From DATFMP01 sp035266845 (GTDB lineage: Bacteria > SAR324 > JACQKK01): a stretch of DNA of 64,000 nt. This document shows positions 1 to 8,979 of the stretch, piece by piece. The notes below the pieces were generated by a model, which was not told the DNA's origin, did not search any database, and saw only the letters and a program-made list of their open reading frames with translations. The stretch is taken from contig DATFMP010000018.1 in the NCBI GenBank assembly GCA_035266845.1, positions 17,449 through 81,448 on the forward strand, given 5' to 3'. Made by a program: the position numbers and the translations under genes. Positions within the stretch are counted from its first letter, which is position 1. Each line of letters opens with the position of its first letter.

Positions 1-2
1 AC

Positions 3-401
3 AACCGCTACCGCACGCTGATGACCGGCAAGAAGGAGGACTGGCACTCGCCGGCGGAAGCTGTGCCACTGCCCGTCAGCGCCGGTGCGGCCGCCAGTAG
101 CTTCCAGCCGGTCTCCTCGCTGGCGGGCGTGGGTGAGGCCGCAGCCAAGCAGCAGCAGTTCCAGCCGGTCGGCCCCGGTGCCGGTGCGTTGCAGTCGGCC
201 GGTTCACCCGCTGGCGCGGGTGACGCGGTGCGCAGACGTCTCCCGCAGCCGGCCACGTCCGTGCAGATCCCGCAAGGCGCCCGGCCCGGTACGCTTCCCC
301 CGGTGCAAAGCCTGCAGCAGGCTGAACAGCCGCCGCCTCCCAATCCGTTCAAGGGCAACGCCAAATGGTGGACTCAGGACACACTCAATCCGAGTCAGTG
401 A
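3..401 (+). CDS. C-terminal part of an unknown low-complexity protein (5' end outside window)
   Basis: The reading frame is open from the window edge and has no clear start, so the gene begins upstream. The visible 132 residues are rich in Ala, Pro, Gln and Gly and contain no domain I recognise; they end with a more ordered stretch, NPFKGNAKWWTQDTLNPSQ. The stop lies 37 bases inside the next gene, an overlap that suggests translational coupling and one operon. An internal ATG at 21 has no better claim as a start. Function unknown. Confidence 0.5.
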   Translation, partial: NRYRTLMTGKKEDWHSPAEAVPLPVSAGAAASSFQPVSSLAGVGEAAAKQQQFQPVGPGAGALQSAGSPAGAGDAVRRRLPQPATSVQIPQGARPGTLPPVQSLQQAEQPPPPNPFKGNAKWWTQDTLNPSQ

Positions 402-2752
402 TCGAGCTGAGCGCGCGCCGCCGGGCCGACCCGCCTGAGCGCCGCCCGCCACAAGTGCCGGAGTGGGAGGGAGAGCCGGGCGACCTGCTCTCGCTGCCGT
501 TCCTGGTGGAGCGCCTGTCGTTCCCCAGCAACCAGGTGCGCATGTGGGCGGCCTTCCAGTTGGTGGATCGCTGGCAGGATGCCTGCCCGCGCTACATAGA
601 CAAGCTCTGGGAAGCCCCCCAGGATGAGATCCGCGAGTCGGCCATCGGGCTGATCGGCAAGTATCAGATGCACACCTACGCGTTCCCGCTGATGCGCGCC
701 TTCAGTTCGCGGGAGCACCCTTTCAGCCATGCGGCGGGCGTGGCCTTGGGGCGGCTGGGTTACGAGCCGGTAGGCAAGCTGCTGCGCCGCTGGTTCCACG
801 ATACGGTGACCAACGCCGAAGCCACGCCTATCGAGCTGGAGGCCGCTACCGAGGCGTTGCTGTTCTTCGACGAGGCGGGCCACTGGGAGGAGGTGCATGC
901 GCACCTGGGCGCCTGCCACCAGAACCACGCGTTCTTTTCCACCCTGTTTGCCCAACTCTGCCTGCATGCCCAGACACCGCGGCACGTGCGCCTGCTCGCC
1001 GAGGCCTATGGTCCGGCACGCGAACTGTTCAACGATGTGCATCTCACACAGCACCTGCTGGCAACCATCGGTCGGGCCAACCTGTCGCGCTTCCTGCAGG
1101 CGCGGCTGAACGGCGGCTACCGGCTCAATGCCGTATACCAGGAGTGCCTCAAAGTGCTGGGCTGGGAGGATGCCGACCCCGAGACCCGCAACCTGATGGA
1201 CAGCTTGGGCCAGTGCGGCAACACCCGCGACGGCCTGGAACGCTTCGTGCCGCTGGCCGGCGCGCTGCTGGCCCGATTGGCGCCAGAGGCCGAGGCCACC
1301 GCGTTCGTCAGTGCATTCATGCAGGGCTGCACGAGTTGGCTGGGCAAGTGGGAGGACTCTATTCTCAAGGTGCGCGAGGTGGAGTTTCACCTGCTCACTT
1401 CGCTGCCCCTGGTGGCCCTGCTGACGCAGGTGGAAGCGCAGTGCCTGGCGGCCCCGGAGACCGAGGCGCTGCACATCACGCGCATCTATCAATCGCCTCT
1501 GCTCTCACCCCAGTTCATGAGCCGGGTGCTGAACCTGCTCAGCCGCGGCGATCACAGCCCGGACATCAGCGGGCTTAGCGCCACGGTGCTCGCCGGCTGG
1601 GTGCGCGACGAGGAAAAGGATGCCCTCTGGAAGCTTTACACGGGCCAGTTGGAGGGCGTGGATTATCCGCTGGAGCAGGTGCTGCCACAACCGTGGGAAT
1701 ATCCCGTGGCGGACCTGATGCCGCGGTTGGTGGCGCTGCTGGAGGAGCGGCTGCCGGGCTACGTGACCGCGGAGCGAAGCCAGGCCGTGGACTACTGCCT
1801 GGAGGTGTTCCGCCGCGCGGGCACGACAGCGCTGGTGGAACGGCTGCTGCCGCACTTCGAGCCGCTCATCAACCACCATTACCACGCGTTCGTGGAACTC
1901 ATGACGCACCTGCCCGACGTGCGGTTTCTGCAGCCGTTGGTGAACCACTACCGGGCCGGGGAAGAGGATTTGCTGCGGCTGATCCACTTCATCTGCGACG
2001 TGCATCGGCGGCCCTATCCCGAGTTGCCCGCGCGCCCGGACGAAGAGGACGAGCAGGAGGCAGCGGCAGGTCAGGTGCGCCTGCTCTGCCGTACTTGCGG
2101 CGGTGCCTACCAGTACACGCCCGGCACCGTGTTCGTGGACGAGGAACGCATCGAACAGCGCCAGATTCTCACGGCCCGCGAGGTGTGGACGCCCACGCGC
2201 TTCGAGTGCAAGAAGTGCGGCTCGCCCGTGCCGTTCGATCCCGATGCGCGCTTCCTGAACGATCTGTTCACCGAGCTGCTGGCGGCGCGCCTGTTCCCGC
2301 CCGGCACGCGGGACGAAGCGGCGTTGAGCCATGTGCGACTTATCCAGTTCCCCCGGCTGGAGGGTGGGACGCTCAACCCGGCGCACTTCCTGAAGGAGGT
2401 GGAGCGCGCCCTGAGCGCCTGCGAAACGCCCGGGCAGGAGACGCCCTACCTGCTTGAGTTGGGACGCTTCCAGATGGAGATTGGCGAGGCGGATGCGGCC
2501 AAGCAGACCTTTCAGCGCATCGTGGCCGGACCCAGCAAGTGTCCGCAGGCGCTCTACTACCTGGGCGTGCTGGCCTTCCAGGAGAAGAACCTTTACGAGG
2601 CACGACTGTACTTCTCCCGCCTGATCCAGGGCAGCACGCGGGAGGACTTCGACAACGAACTGGACAACCCGGTGGACATGGCCCACCATTATTTGAAACT
2701 ACTGGACAAGCGGGAATTCAAGCGCTCCCACTTCCACCTGATCTCCTCCTGA
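365..2752 (+). CDS. HEAT-like and TPR-like repeat protein with a zinc-ribbon insert
   Basis: A 795-residue, apparently cytosolic scaffold protein. The N-terminal two thirds are alpha-helical with repeated Leu-rich helix pairs that look like HEAT repeats. Two CxxC pairs, at about residues 575/578 (CRTC) and 615/618 (CKKC), form a probable zinc ribbon of about 45 residues. After this comes a TPR-like pair (about 695-765, with LGRFQMEIGEADAAKQTF and YYLGVLAFQEKNLYEARLYF). Such proteins usually bind other proteins; nothing indicates an enzyme. The ATG overlaps the previous gene by 37 bases and the next gene starts 43 bases downstream, so it probably belongs to the same transcript. The start is uncertain: the first 30 or so residues are charged and disordered. 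Confidence 0.75.
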   Translation: MVDSGHTQSESVIELSARRRADPPERRPPQVPEWEGEPGDLLSLPFLVERLSFPSNQVRMWAAFQLVDRWQDACPRYIDKLWEAPQDEIRESAIGLIGKYQMHTYAFPLMRAFSSREHPFSHAAGVALGRLGYEPVGKLLRRWFHDTVTNAEATPIELEAATEALLFFDEAGHWEEVHAHLGACHQNHAFFSTLFAQLCLHAQTPRHVRLLAEAYGPARELFNDVHLTQHLLATIGRANLSRFLQARLNGGYRLNAVYQECLKVLGWEDADPETRNLMDSLGQCGNTRDGLERFVPLAGALLARLAPEAEATAFVSAFMQGCTSWLGKWEDSILKVREVEFHLLTSLPLVALLTQVEAQCLAAPETEALHITRIYQSPLLSPQFMSRVLNLLSRGDHSPDISGLSATVLAGWVRDEEKDALWKLYTGQLEGVDYPLEQVLPQPWEYPVADLMPRLVALLEERLPGYVTAERSQAVDYCLEVFRRAGTTALVERLLPHFEPLINHHYHAFVELMTHLPDVRFLQPLVNHYRAGEEDLLRLIHFICDVHRRPYPELPARPDEEDEQEAAAGQVRLLCRTCGGAYQYTPGTVFVDEERIEQRQILTAREVWTPTRFECKKCGSPVPFDPDARFLNDLFTELLAARLFPPGTRDEAALSHVRLIQFPRLEGGTLNPAHFLKEVERALSACETPGQETPYLLELGRFQMEIGEADAAKQTFQRIVAGPSKCPQALYYLGVLAFQEKNLYEARLYFSRLIQGSTREDFDNELDNPVDMAHHYLKLLDKREFKRSHFHLISS

Positions 2753-2795
2753 CCGCCGGCCGCCGCCGCACCGGGCGGGAGGTACGCCGTCCCGC

Positions 2796-3986
2796 ATGAT
2801 GGCCCCCGAGCACCCGCCCATCTACCTCGATTACAACGCCACCGCGCCGCTCCACCCCGCAGCGCGCGAGCGCATGCTGGCGGCCCTGGAAACGTGGCCA
2901 GGCAACCCCTCCAGTCCGCACCGCTTCGGTCAGGCCGCACGGGATGCACTGGAGACGGGCCGCGCCAGCCTGGCCGCCCTGCTGGGCTGCGGCCGCCGCG
3001 AGGTACTCTTCACCAGCGGCGGCACAGAGGGCAACAACCTGCTGCTGCGCTGGCCGGCCGAATCGCCCGCTCCGGCGCACGTCATCACCAGCCCCATCGA
3101 GCATCCCTCCGTGCTGCGAAGCGCGGAGTGGCTGGTGGCCCATGGCGTTGCGGTCGATTACCTGCCGGTAAACGAGGCGGGCGTTGCTCAGGCGGAGGCC
3201 GTGGAGGAGTTGCTGCGGCCGGAGACGCGCCTGATCTCCCTGATGGCCGTGAACAACGAGACTGGCGTTATCCAACCCGTGACCGAGTTGGTGCGGCGCG
3301 TGCGGGCGCTGCGCCCGGCGGAAAGCGACGAGCCGCCGGTGCGCATCCACAGCGACGCCGTACAGGCCTTCGGACGCATCCCCCTGCATGTGGACGAATG
3401 GGGCGTGGACGCCCTTACGGTGGCCGCCCACAAGCTGGGCGGGCCCAAGGGCATCGGCGCAGTGGTGGTGCGCGAAGGCATGCAGGTGCCAGCGCTGCTG
3501 CTGGGTGGGCGCCAGGAGCGCGACCGCCGCGCGGGCACGGAATCCGTGGCCTTGGTGGAGGGCTTCCTGGGCGCCGCGGAGTGGGTGCAGGCGCAATTCG
3601 CCGCGCTCAATGGGCGCATCGCAAGCCTGCGCGACCGGTTGGAGCATCACCTGGCGGGCACACCGGGGTTCTACGTGAATGGCCAGACCGCACCCCGTGT
3701 GCCCAATACCGCCAACCTGGGCTTCGAGGGCGTCCCGGCGCAAAGCCTGCTGGTGGCGCTGGACCTCCAGGGCGTAGCCGTCTCCACGGGATCGGCGTGC
3801 TCCTCGGGCGCCATCGAGCCCAGCCACGTGCTGCAGGCCATGGGCGTGCCCCCGGCGCGGCTGGAGTCGTCGCTGCGGATCAGCCTGGGCTACGCCACCA
3901 CCGCCGCGGAAGTGGACCGATGCGCGGAGGTGCTGCTGGCCGAAGTGCGGCGCCTGCGGGGCGGCAAGCAACGCGCTGTCTCGTAG
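2796..3986 (+). CDS. Cysteine desulfurase (NifS/IscS-like, class V aminotransferase fold)
   Basis: A PLP enzyme that takes sulfur from L-cysteine and hands it on as persulfide for Fe-S clusters, cofactors or thiolated products. Diagnostic motifs: YLDYNATAPLHP at the N-terminus, the substrate/PLP region EHPSVL, NNETGVIQP, the PLP lysine in AAHKLGGPKG, the RAGTES loop, and the mobile catalytic cysteine in STGSACSSG. At 396 residues it has the full family length. The first of two adjacent ATGs is used, with a GGGAGG ribosome site 14 bases upstream. No iscU, iscA or sufE lies beside it, so it is not a standard isc operon. Cysteine synthase and a ubiquitin-like sulfur carrier follow within 2.2 kb, so it could be their sulfur donor (inference). 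Confidence 0.93.
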   Translation: MMAPEHPPIYLDYNATAPLHPAARERMLAALETWPGNPSSPHRFGQAARDALETGRASLAALLGCGRREVLFTSGGTEGNNLLLRWPAESPAPAHVITSPIEHPSVLRSAEWLVAHGVAVDYLPVNEAGVAQAEAVEELLRPETRLISLMAVNNETGVIQPVTELVRRVRALRPAESDEPPVRIHSDAVQAFGRIPLHVDEWGVDALTVAAHKLGGPKGIGAVVVREGMQVPALLLGGRQERDRRAGTESVALVEGFLGAAEWVQAQFAALNGRIASLRDRLEHHLAGTPGFYVNGQTAPRVPNTANLGFEGVPAQSLLVALDLQGVAVSTGSACSSGAIEPSHVLQAMGVPPARLESSLRISLGYATTAAEVDRCAEVLLAEVRRLRGGKQRAVS

Positions 3987-4080
3987 ACCGCCCGGAGCGG
4001 CCAGCCACTTGCATCTCCTTGGGAGGTACACCCGGCGCAGGACATCGCTGGCCGGACTGACGAGCAAGGGAGCAGGAACC

Positions 4081-4791
4081 ATGAACCGCATTCGCCGTGC
4101 CGCGCTGGTCGCCAGTTCCGCAATGGCCACGCTGCTGCTGACCGTGACGGCCCCCTGGTGGCCTGGCCGCGGCGGGCAGGCCATGGCGCAATATGCGCAG
4201 TCCGCCGGCCAGAGCGCATCCGCGATACCGGCCGCGCACGGGAATTCGCTTGACCAAGCCAAGGCATCTGCCACCGAGAACAAAGACGCGGGCAAGGACA
4301 AGCGTGCCGAATTGCCCCAGCGGAGGGCAGCCTCTGCGGCAAACCGCAAGGACAAGGGCGCCGGCACCGGCAAGACTGCCGGCGGCGGGGCTGGCGCAAC
4401 GGGTCTCTTCGCGCCATTCAAGCCGGGCGGCGCCCAGAACCAGACCGAACTGCCTCCCGGCGCGGCCGATCTGGCGGGCCCCTCGCCCGTCACGCGCATT
4501 CACGGCGAGTACGACATCAACGAGCTGCGCCGCTTGATCGACCTCGCTCGCGACTCTGGCTTTACTGAAGAGCAGTTGCACCAGATCACGGTGGAGGACG
4601 AGCACGGCAACGTGGTTAATGCGCTGGACTTCCTGAAGGCCTACGACAAGCACAAGAAGGAGGAAGCTGCGCGCCAGGAGGCCGAGCGCAAGAAGGTCTA
4701 CCTCTCCCCGCAAGACATCCTGAACGAGTTGGACAAGGAACAACCCAAAGACCTGGACAAGCTCCGCGACAAGATGCTGTTCGTGGACTAG
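4081..4791 (+). CDS. Exported hypothetical protein, Lys/Ala-rich
   Basis: A 236-residue protein of unknown function. I chose the ATG at 4081 because it gives a classical signal peptide (MNRIRRAALVASS, hydrophobic core, AMA-QY cleavage site near residue 36) and has GGGAGC 9 bases upstream; an ATG at 4009 would add 24 residues before it. The mature N-terminal half is low complexity (Ala, Gly, Lys). The C-terminal 110 residues look folded, with a helical Asp/Glu/Lys-rich end (HKKEEAARQEAERKK) and a final segment LDKLRDKMLFVD. No catalytic motif was recognised. It lies between the cysteine desulfurase and the cysteine synthase, about 95 and 300 bases away. Confidence 0.65.
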   Translation: MNRIRRAALVASSAMATLLLTVTAPWWPGRGGQAMAQYAQSAGQSASAIPAAHGNSLDQAKASATENKDAGKDKRAELPQRRAASAANRKDKGAGTGKTAGGGAGATGLFAPFKPGGAQNQTELPPGAADLAGPSPVTRIHGEYDINELRRLIDLARDSGFTEEQLHQITVEDEHGNVVNALDFLKAYDKHKKEEAARQEAERKKVYLSPQDILNELDKEQPKDLDKLRDKMLFVD

Positions 4792-5088
4792 CTCGCTGCC
4801 CGCTGTGGGCGCGGGCTATGCGGCCCCCAGCGCGGGCCGGCCGTCCACCAGCCCCATTGGGGGCACACCATTCCCCCTCCTCCCTCGCCGATCGCTCCCT
4901 GCTCGATGCCAGCGACGCGTTTGAGCCCCGTCCGGGTACCTGCGCGCGCGCCACCCTGGTGCGGCGCGCGGCGCTTGCCCTCGCGATGTGGGCGGGGCAT
5001 GCTGGAACCAGAAAATCCACGGCAATGCTCAGCCGCGCGGCCGGGATCGCCGATCGCTGATTGCCAGCACGGAGCGCACACGTTTCCG

Positions 5089-6030
5089 ATGACCGGCGCC
5101 ACCGCCACAGACCTGCAGTCTCCCATCCCACGCTATGGGCAGTCGCTCACGGAGCTGATCGGCAATACGCCGCTGCTGCGTCTGGAGCGCATCTGTCCCG
5201 GCGGCAATCTGTACGCTAAAGCCGAGTGGCACAATCCCGGGCAGTCCGCTAAGGACCGTGCGGCGTGGAAGATCATCCAGGAGGCGGAGCGCAGCGGGGC
5301 GCTGCGACCTGGCAAGACGCTGCTGGATGCCACCAGCGGCAACACGGGTATCGCCTACGCCATGATCGGCGCGGCACGCGGCCATCCCGTGTGCCTGTGC
5401 ATGCCGGCCAGCGTGAGTCCAGCGCGCATCAAGATCCTCAAGGCATTCGGCGCGGAACTGATCCTCACCGATCCGGCACTGTTCTCCGACGGCGCGATCC
5501 TCAAGGCGCAGGAACTGCAGCAGGCGGAGCCGGAGAGGTATTTCTACGCGGACCAGTACAGCAACGACAACAACTGGAAGGCGCACTTCGAGGCGACAGG
5601 GCCGGAAATCTGGCGCCAGACCGAACGCCACGTGCGGCACTTCGTGGCCACGCTGGGCACGTCGGGCACGTTCACGGGTGTGGCCCGCCACCTCAAATCG
5701 CGCGATGCTGCCATTCAGGCCATCGAGGTGCAGCCGGACTCCGCTTTCCACGGGCTGGAGGGCATGAAGCACATGGAGAGCGCCATCGTGCCCAAGTTCT
5801 ACGATCCGGCCCTGGCCGACCGCAAGATGACCGTGCGCACCGAAGCGGCCTACGAGGCCGTGGTGGAGCTTGCCAAGCGCGAGGGCCTGCTGGTGGGCAT
5901 CTCCTCGGGCGCCGCGCTGGTGGCCGCCCGCGAGGTGGCGCTGACACACCCGGGCGAGTGCGTCGTCACTGTGTTCCCGGACAACGGCATGAAATACTTG
6001 AGTGAACGATTCTGGAGTGATAGCCTTTAA
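5089..6030 (+). CDS. cysM: Cysteine synthase (CysK/CysM family, PLP beta-replacement)
   Basis: Makes L-cysteine from O-acetylserine or O-phosphoserine and a sulfur donor. The PLP lysine is in NPGQSAKDRAAW (residue 55), the substrate loop is TSGNTG (82-87) and the PLP phosphate loop is GTSGTFTG. At 313 residues from the ATG at 5089 it has normal family length; an upstream in-frame start would add 61 residues of low-quality sequence. NPGQSAKDR deviates slightly from the usual PGGSVKDR. The gene is followed 54 bases later by a ubiquitin-like sulfur carrier. This matches the arrangement in which a CysM-type synthase uses carrier thiocarboxylate (CysO) rather than free sulfide; whether it does so here is inference. 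CysK rather than CysM remains possible. Confidence 0.9.
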   Translation: MTGATATDLQSPIPRYGQSLTELIGNTPLLRLERICPGGNLYAKAEWHNPGQSAKDRAAWKIIQEAERSGALRPGKTLLDATSGNTGIAYAMIGAARGHPVCLCMPASVSPARIKILKAFGAELILTDPALFSDGAILKAQELQQAEPERYFYADQYSNDNNWKAHFEATGPEIWRQTERHVRHFVATLGTSGTFTGVARHLKSRDAAIQAIEVQPDSAFHGLEGMKHMESAIVPKFYDPALADRKMTVRTEAAYEAVVELAKREGLLVGISSGAALVAAREVALTHPGECVVTVFPDNGMKYLSERFWSDSL

Positions 6031-6084
6031 AGCTAAAATCTCCAACAATTTCAGCATTAACGACGATCCATACAGGACATTGCC

Positions 6085-6363
6085 ATGCCCGCGGTCATCG
6101 AAATTCCCTCCGCGCTGCAACGGTTTGCGAACAATCACTCGAGTGTCGAGGTACCGGAAGGCAGCGTCAAAGGGGCCATCGACAGCCTGCTTAACCAGTA
6201 TGGTGGGCTCAAAGAGCATCTCTTCGACGAGCAGGGACGCATCCGCAGCTTCGTCAACATCTACCTGAACGACGAGGATATCCGCTTCGAGAAGAACCTG
6301 GAGACCGAGGTGAAAAGCGGAGACGTGATCCAAATCGTCCCCTCCATTGCCGGGGGCCGATAG
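6085..6363 (+). CDS. MoaD/ThiS-type ubiquitin-like sulfur carrier (CysO-like)
   Basis: A 92-residue beta-grasp protein with the typical sequence course: a hydrophobic first strand, YGGLKEHLFDEQG, FVNIYLNDEDIRF, and the ending GDVIQIVPSIAGGR. Family members are activated at a C-terminal Gly-Gly as thiocarboxylate. Here one Arg follows the Gly-Gly, so the chain ends GGR and may need trimming before activation, much as CysO is reported to do in mycobacteria. The ribosome site is a weak AGGA 7 bases before ATG. It sits directly behind cysteine synthase, so a role in cysteine formation is more likely than in molybdopterin synthesis. No JAMM protease or E1-like activator was seen in the window. Confidence 0.85.
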   Translation: MPAVIEIPSALQRFANNHSSVEVPEGSVKGAIDSLLNQYGGLKEHLFDEQGRIRSFVNIYLNDEDIRFEKNLETEVKSGDVIQIVPSIAGGR

Positions 6364-6751
6364 ACCCTCGCCTCGGACGACTGTCGGCGGGCTGCCGACC
6401 GAGGACCGGGATGCCACGCGACCCCGATTGCGATGGGGTCGCACTTGCGCTCCGCGTCGGCTGCGATCCGACGCGCAGACAGTCCAGCCCAGGGATGGAG
6501 CGGCATCGCGTCCGCCTCGCTGCAGCGGCGGAACGCAAGTGAAGAGGCAGCGCCCAGGGGGGCTCTCTCGCAGTGGGGGATTTCATTCAGGAATCGTTTC
6601 AGCAACTTGGTAAGCTATTTGCTTGCGAATGGGGCGTGCCCTGATGAACCGGCCCGTTCGGCCGGGGCTCCACTGATGTAGAGGCGCGAGGACCGCTGCG
6701 GAGGCGTCCCTGGGGGAAGCTCCGCGCCAGGATCGGACGAGGAGTTCAACC
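6364..6751 (+). other. Intergenic region, no gene seen
   Basis: 388 bases between the sulfur carrier and the MBL-fold gene. Short open frames here have poor composition and no ribosome sites. Two small inverted repeats are visible: GACCCC/GGGGTC around 6420-6440, and CCGGCC/GGCCGG with a 5-base loop around 6650-6665. Either may be a weak hairpin after the upstream operon. No convincing promoter was seen. Confidence 0.4.
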
Positions 6752-8158
6752 TTGAGCGACCATACCAGCCCGCCGGTACAGCTTCACAAAATCGGCGAAG
6801 GCACGTTCCTGTTCTGCTCCCCACAAGGGAACATCCTGTTCGGCTGCCCGCCGGAGGTGCTCAAGCGCATCCTGTCTTCGCACCTGCCCATGCCGGATAC
6901 GGTGGTGGTGCCCGAGAAGCTGGAGCACATGCACTCCTCGCAGGCCTCGCTGGAGTTCCCGCTGTACCACTTTCTGTTCGTGCAGCGCGGGCTGGACCGC
7001 CATCGCCGCTTTCAGGTGGTGGCCCTCCCAGAGCAGTGCAAAGGCTTGGCGGAACTGCTGCGTGTGACGGTGGTGGGGCCGACGGACAAAGAGATGACCG
7101 AGTCCGGCACGCCGGCCAAGGTGGCCAAGGAGCTGTTCGGCGAGACCACCTACATGAGCCTGAAGAACCCGGAGAACGGGAACAAGCCCTACCGCGTGGA
7201 GGAGATGATCAACTTCTTCCCGATGCAGGCCAAGGAACACGTGGAGGTGTACGCGCAACAGGACAAGCTGCCGGCCGTGTACGTGGAACGGCAGGGCGGC
7301 GCGGCCTATCGAGTGCTTTATGGCGAGGATGCCTACGACATCGACATGGCCGTTTCCGCCGAGCAGGTGCCCAACTACACCATCAAGCACAAGCACTTCG
7401 ACCGTTCGACCGGCAAGTTCACGGCGGTCGTGCTGGGGCGCAGCAACGGCTTCGACCCCAAGGATCCAGCCAACGGCTACGTGCTGAACGTCGACGGCAA
7501 GGTGGTACTGTGGGACTGTCCGGCCTATCTGCACCAGCACCTCAAGGCCCTCAAGCTGGACCCGAAGGACATTGATGCGTTCATCCTCTCGCACGTGCAC
7601 GAGGACCATCTGGACGCCGCCGAATCGCTGCGCGATCCGCCCTTCGAACTATATGCAACGCCAGAGGTGTACTACAGCCTGCGCGTCAAGCTGGCGGCGG
7701 TATATGGCTGCACACCGGAGGAGGCGCGCAAGTTCCACAATTGGCACCCGATCGATATGGCGCAGCCGCGCATGGAAATCGTCCCCGGTGCCACGTTCGA
7801 CTTTTTCCACTCCGTCCACGCCATTCCCGCCTTGGGTGTGCGCATCGAAAAGCAGGTGAACGGCCGCCGCGGGCTGCTACACATCTCGGGCGATCATCTG
7901 GCGCGCGCGGCGCTGGACACCATGCTGGAGGCCAAGGGGATTTCCAAGAAGCGCTACGAGGAGGTGACCCACCTGCTCAACGGCGAGGAAACGCTCGTGC
8001 TGATCGATGCCGGCGGGGGCGCCATCCACGGCGACTACCACGACTACCTGAGCTACCCCGGGCGCATCGCCTATATGCACACTGGGCTGATCCAGGAAGA
8101 GCTGCCCCCCGGGCACGAACTGGCCCAGTCCGGGCAGGTGCTGGACGTCCTGGGGTAG
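6752..8158 (+). CDS. Metallo-beta-lactamase-fold hydrolase with an extra N-terminal domain
   Basis: The C-terminal half carries the MBL metal signature SHVHEDHLDAA at about residues 279-289 and a second metal region near HISGDHLAR. The N-terminal about 190 residues (FLFCSPQGNILFGCPPEV, then LEHMHSSQASLEFPLYHFLF) resemble the first strands of an MBL fold without the metal motif, so the protein may be a tandem with one inactive half. The start is a TTG at 6752 with GAGGAG 7 bases upstream; no ATG gives a better frame. At 468 residues it is longer than single-domain hydrolases. The substrate is unknown; thioesterase, glyoxalase II-like or persulfide dioxygenase roles are possible, and the sulfur genes upstream make a sulfur substrate conceivable. 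Confidence 0.75.
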   Translation: MSDHTSPPVQLHKIGEGTFLFCSPQGNILFGCPPEVLKRILSSHLPMPDTVVVPEKLEHMHSSQASLEFPLYHFLFVQRGLDRHRRFQVVALPEQCKGLAELLRVTVVGPTDKEMTESGTPAKVAKELFGETTYMSLKNPENGNKPYRVEEMINFFPMQAKEHVEVYAQQDKLPAVYVERQGGAAYRVLYGEDAYDIDMAVSAEQVPNYTIKHKHFDRSTGKFTAVVLGRSNGFDPKDPANGYVLNVDGKVVLWDCPAYLHQHLKALKLDPKDIDAFILSHVHEDHLDAAESLRDPPFELYATPEVYYSLRVKLAAVYGCTPEEARKFHNWHPIDMAQPRMEIVPGATFDFFHSVHAIPALGVRIEKQVNGRRGLLHISGDHLARAALDTMLEAKGISKKRYEEVTHLLNGEETLVLIDAGGGAIHGDYHDYLSYPGRIAYMHTGLIQEELPPGHELAQSGQVLDVLG

Positions 8159-8350
8159 CCACTGTCTCGCCAGTGACCCAGCACAGGCTGCGCCGCCGCG
8201 AGAAGGCTTCCGGGGGACAACGCCCTCGGAGCCCCTCACCCGGCGGCCTGGCCGGACTCTTCAGAATTTCTTCCAGCGACATCAGGGACTTAGCGGGGGC
8301 CGGCAGCGAGGGTGGGTAGAAGCCGCTGCCGGGTACCGTTGCGGACTGCG

Positions 8351-8551
8351 TCAGGCGCCGGGGATCTCCTTCTTCGGAGGCTCTTCGTCGTCGTCGTCCT
8401 GGCCCGCCTTCTCGGCCTGCTTCATGCTCTTGCGGAAGTTGGTGATCATCTTGCCCACGCCCTCACCCACCTGGGGGAGCCGTGTGGAGCCGAACAACAC
8501 CACCACGATGATCAGGATGATGATCAGCTCCTGCATGCCTAACCCGAACAT
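8351..8551 (-). CDS. tatA: TatA/E twin-arginine translocase pore subunit
   Basis: A 66-residue inner-membrane protein: MFGLGMQELIIILIIVVVLF is the single membrane helix, followed by the conserved FG hinge, an amphipathic helix (TRLPQVGEGVGKMITNFRK) and an acidic tail. TatA oligomers form the passage for folded proteins with twin-arginine signals. The ATG at 8551 has GAGGA 7 bases upstream. No tatB or tatC adjoins it, so this is an isolated tatA. The exported nitroreductase at 19.1-20.2 kb carries a Tat signal and is a plausible client. Confidence 0.93.
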   Translation of the reverse strand: MFGLGMQELIIILIIVVVLFGSTRLPQVGEGVGKMITNFRKSMKQAEKAGQDDDDEEPPKKEIPGA

Positions 8552-8646
8552 TGCCGTCCTCAAATAGGAATTGCGTGCCCGCCGGCGTCCCCGTGAGCGC
8601 ACCCTCGCGGCGGTCGGAATGCGCAGGCCTCCGCTATTTATCCCGC

Positions 8647-8676
8647 ATCATACACACCGCCCGCGCCGGAAGTCTA
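8647..8676 (-). promoter_or_regulatory. Candidate sigma70 promoter for tatA
   Basis: On the minus strand TAGACT (-35, 4 of 6) lies 18 bases before TATGAT (-10, 5 of 6). The -10 ends 95 bases upstream of the tatA start. The rest of the interval 8552-8979, between divergent tatA and the decarboxylase operon, holds no gene that I can support. Confidence 0.4.
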
Positions 8677-8979
8677 GCCGCTGAGCGCAGGGATCGCGGG
8701 TCCCTTTCCGGCCCTCCCAGGCTTCACACGCCAGGGCCCACCGGGCTTGCCCGACGCTGCCCTTCACCCTGAGCTTCGCGATGTTCGCGGCCACCGGGGC
8801 CGCCCGCCGGGCAGTGCTCGCAGGCCCGCATGCGCCGCGGGCGCTCCAGGCGGCCTTGCAAAGGGGGAGACAAACGGGATAGACAGTGCAGGTGACGCCG
8901 CCCGGGCCCTCGCGGGTCCTGGCTCGCAGCCGCGCCCCCATCTGCGGGCGCACCACCTTCAGTTCGGGATCATTCAGCG

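Noticed and set aside
395..1492. Long open frame on the minus strand opposite the HEAT-repeat gene
   Set aside because: Composition follows from high-GC codon bias of the plus-strand gene; no start signal and no family resemblance. The same applies to other long antisense frames, for example 5029-6444, 13407-15752, 17347-19128, 20282-21934 and 36216-37793.
6433..6681. Small open frame between the sulfur carrier and the MBL gene
   Set aside because: Ser/Ala/Arg-rich sequence without start signal; likely noncoding.
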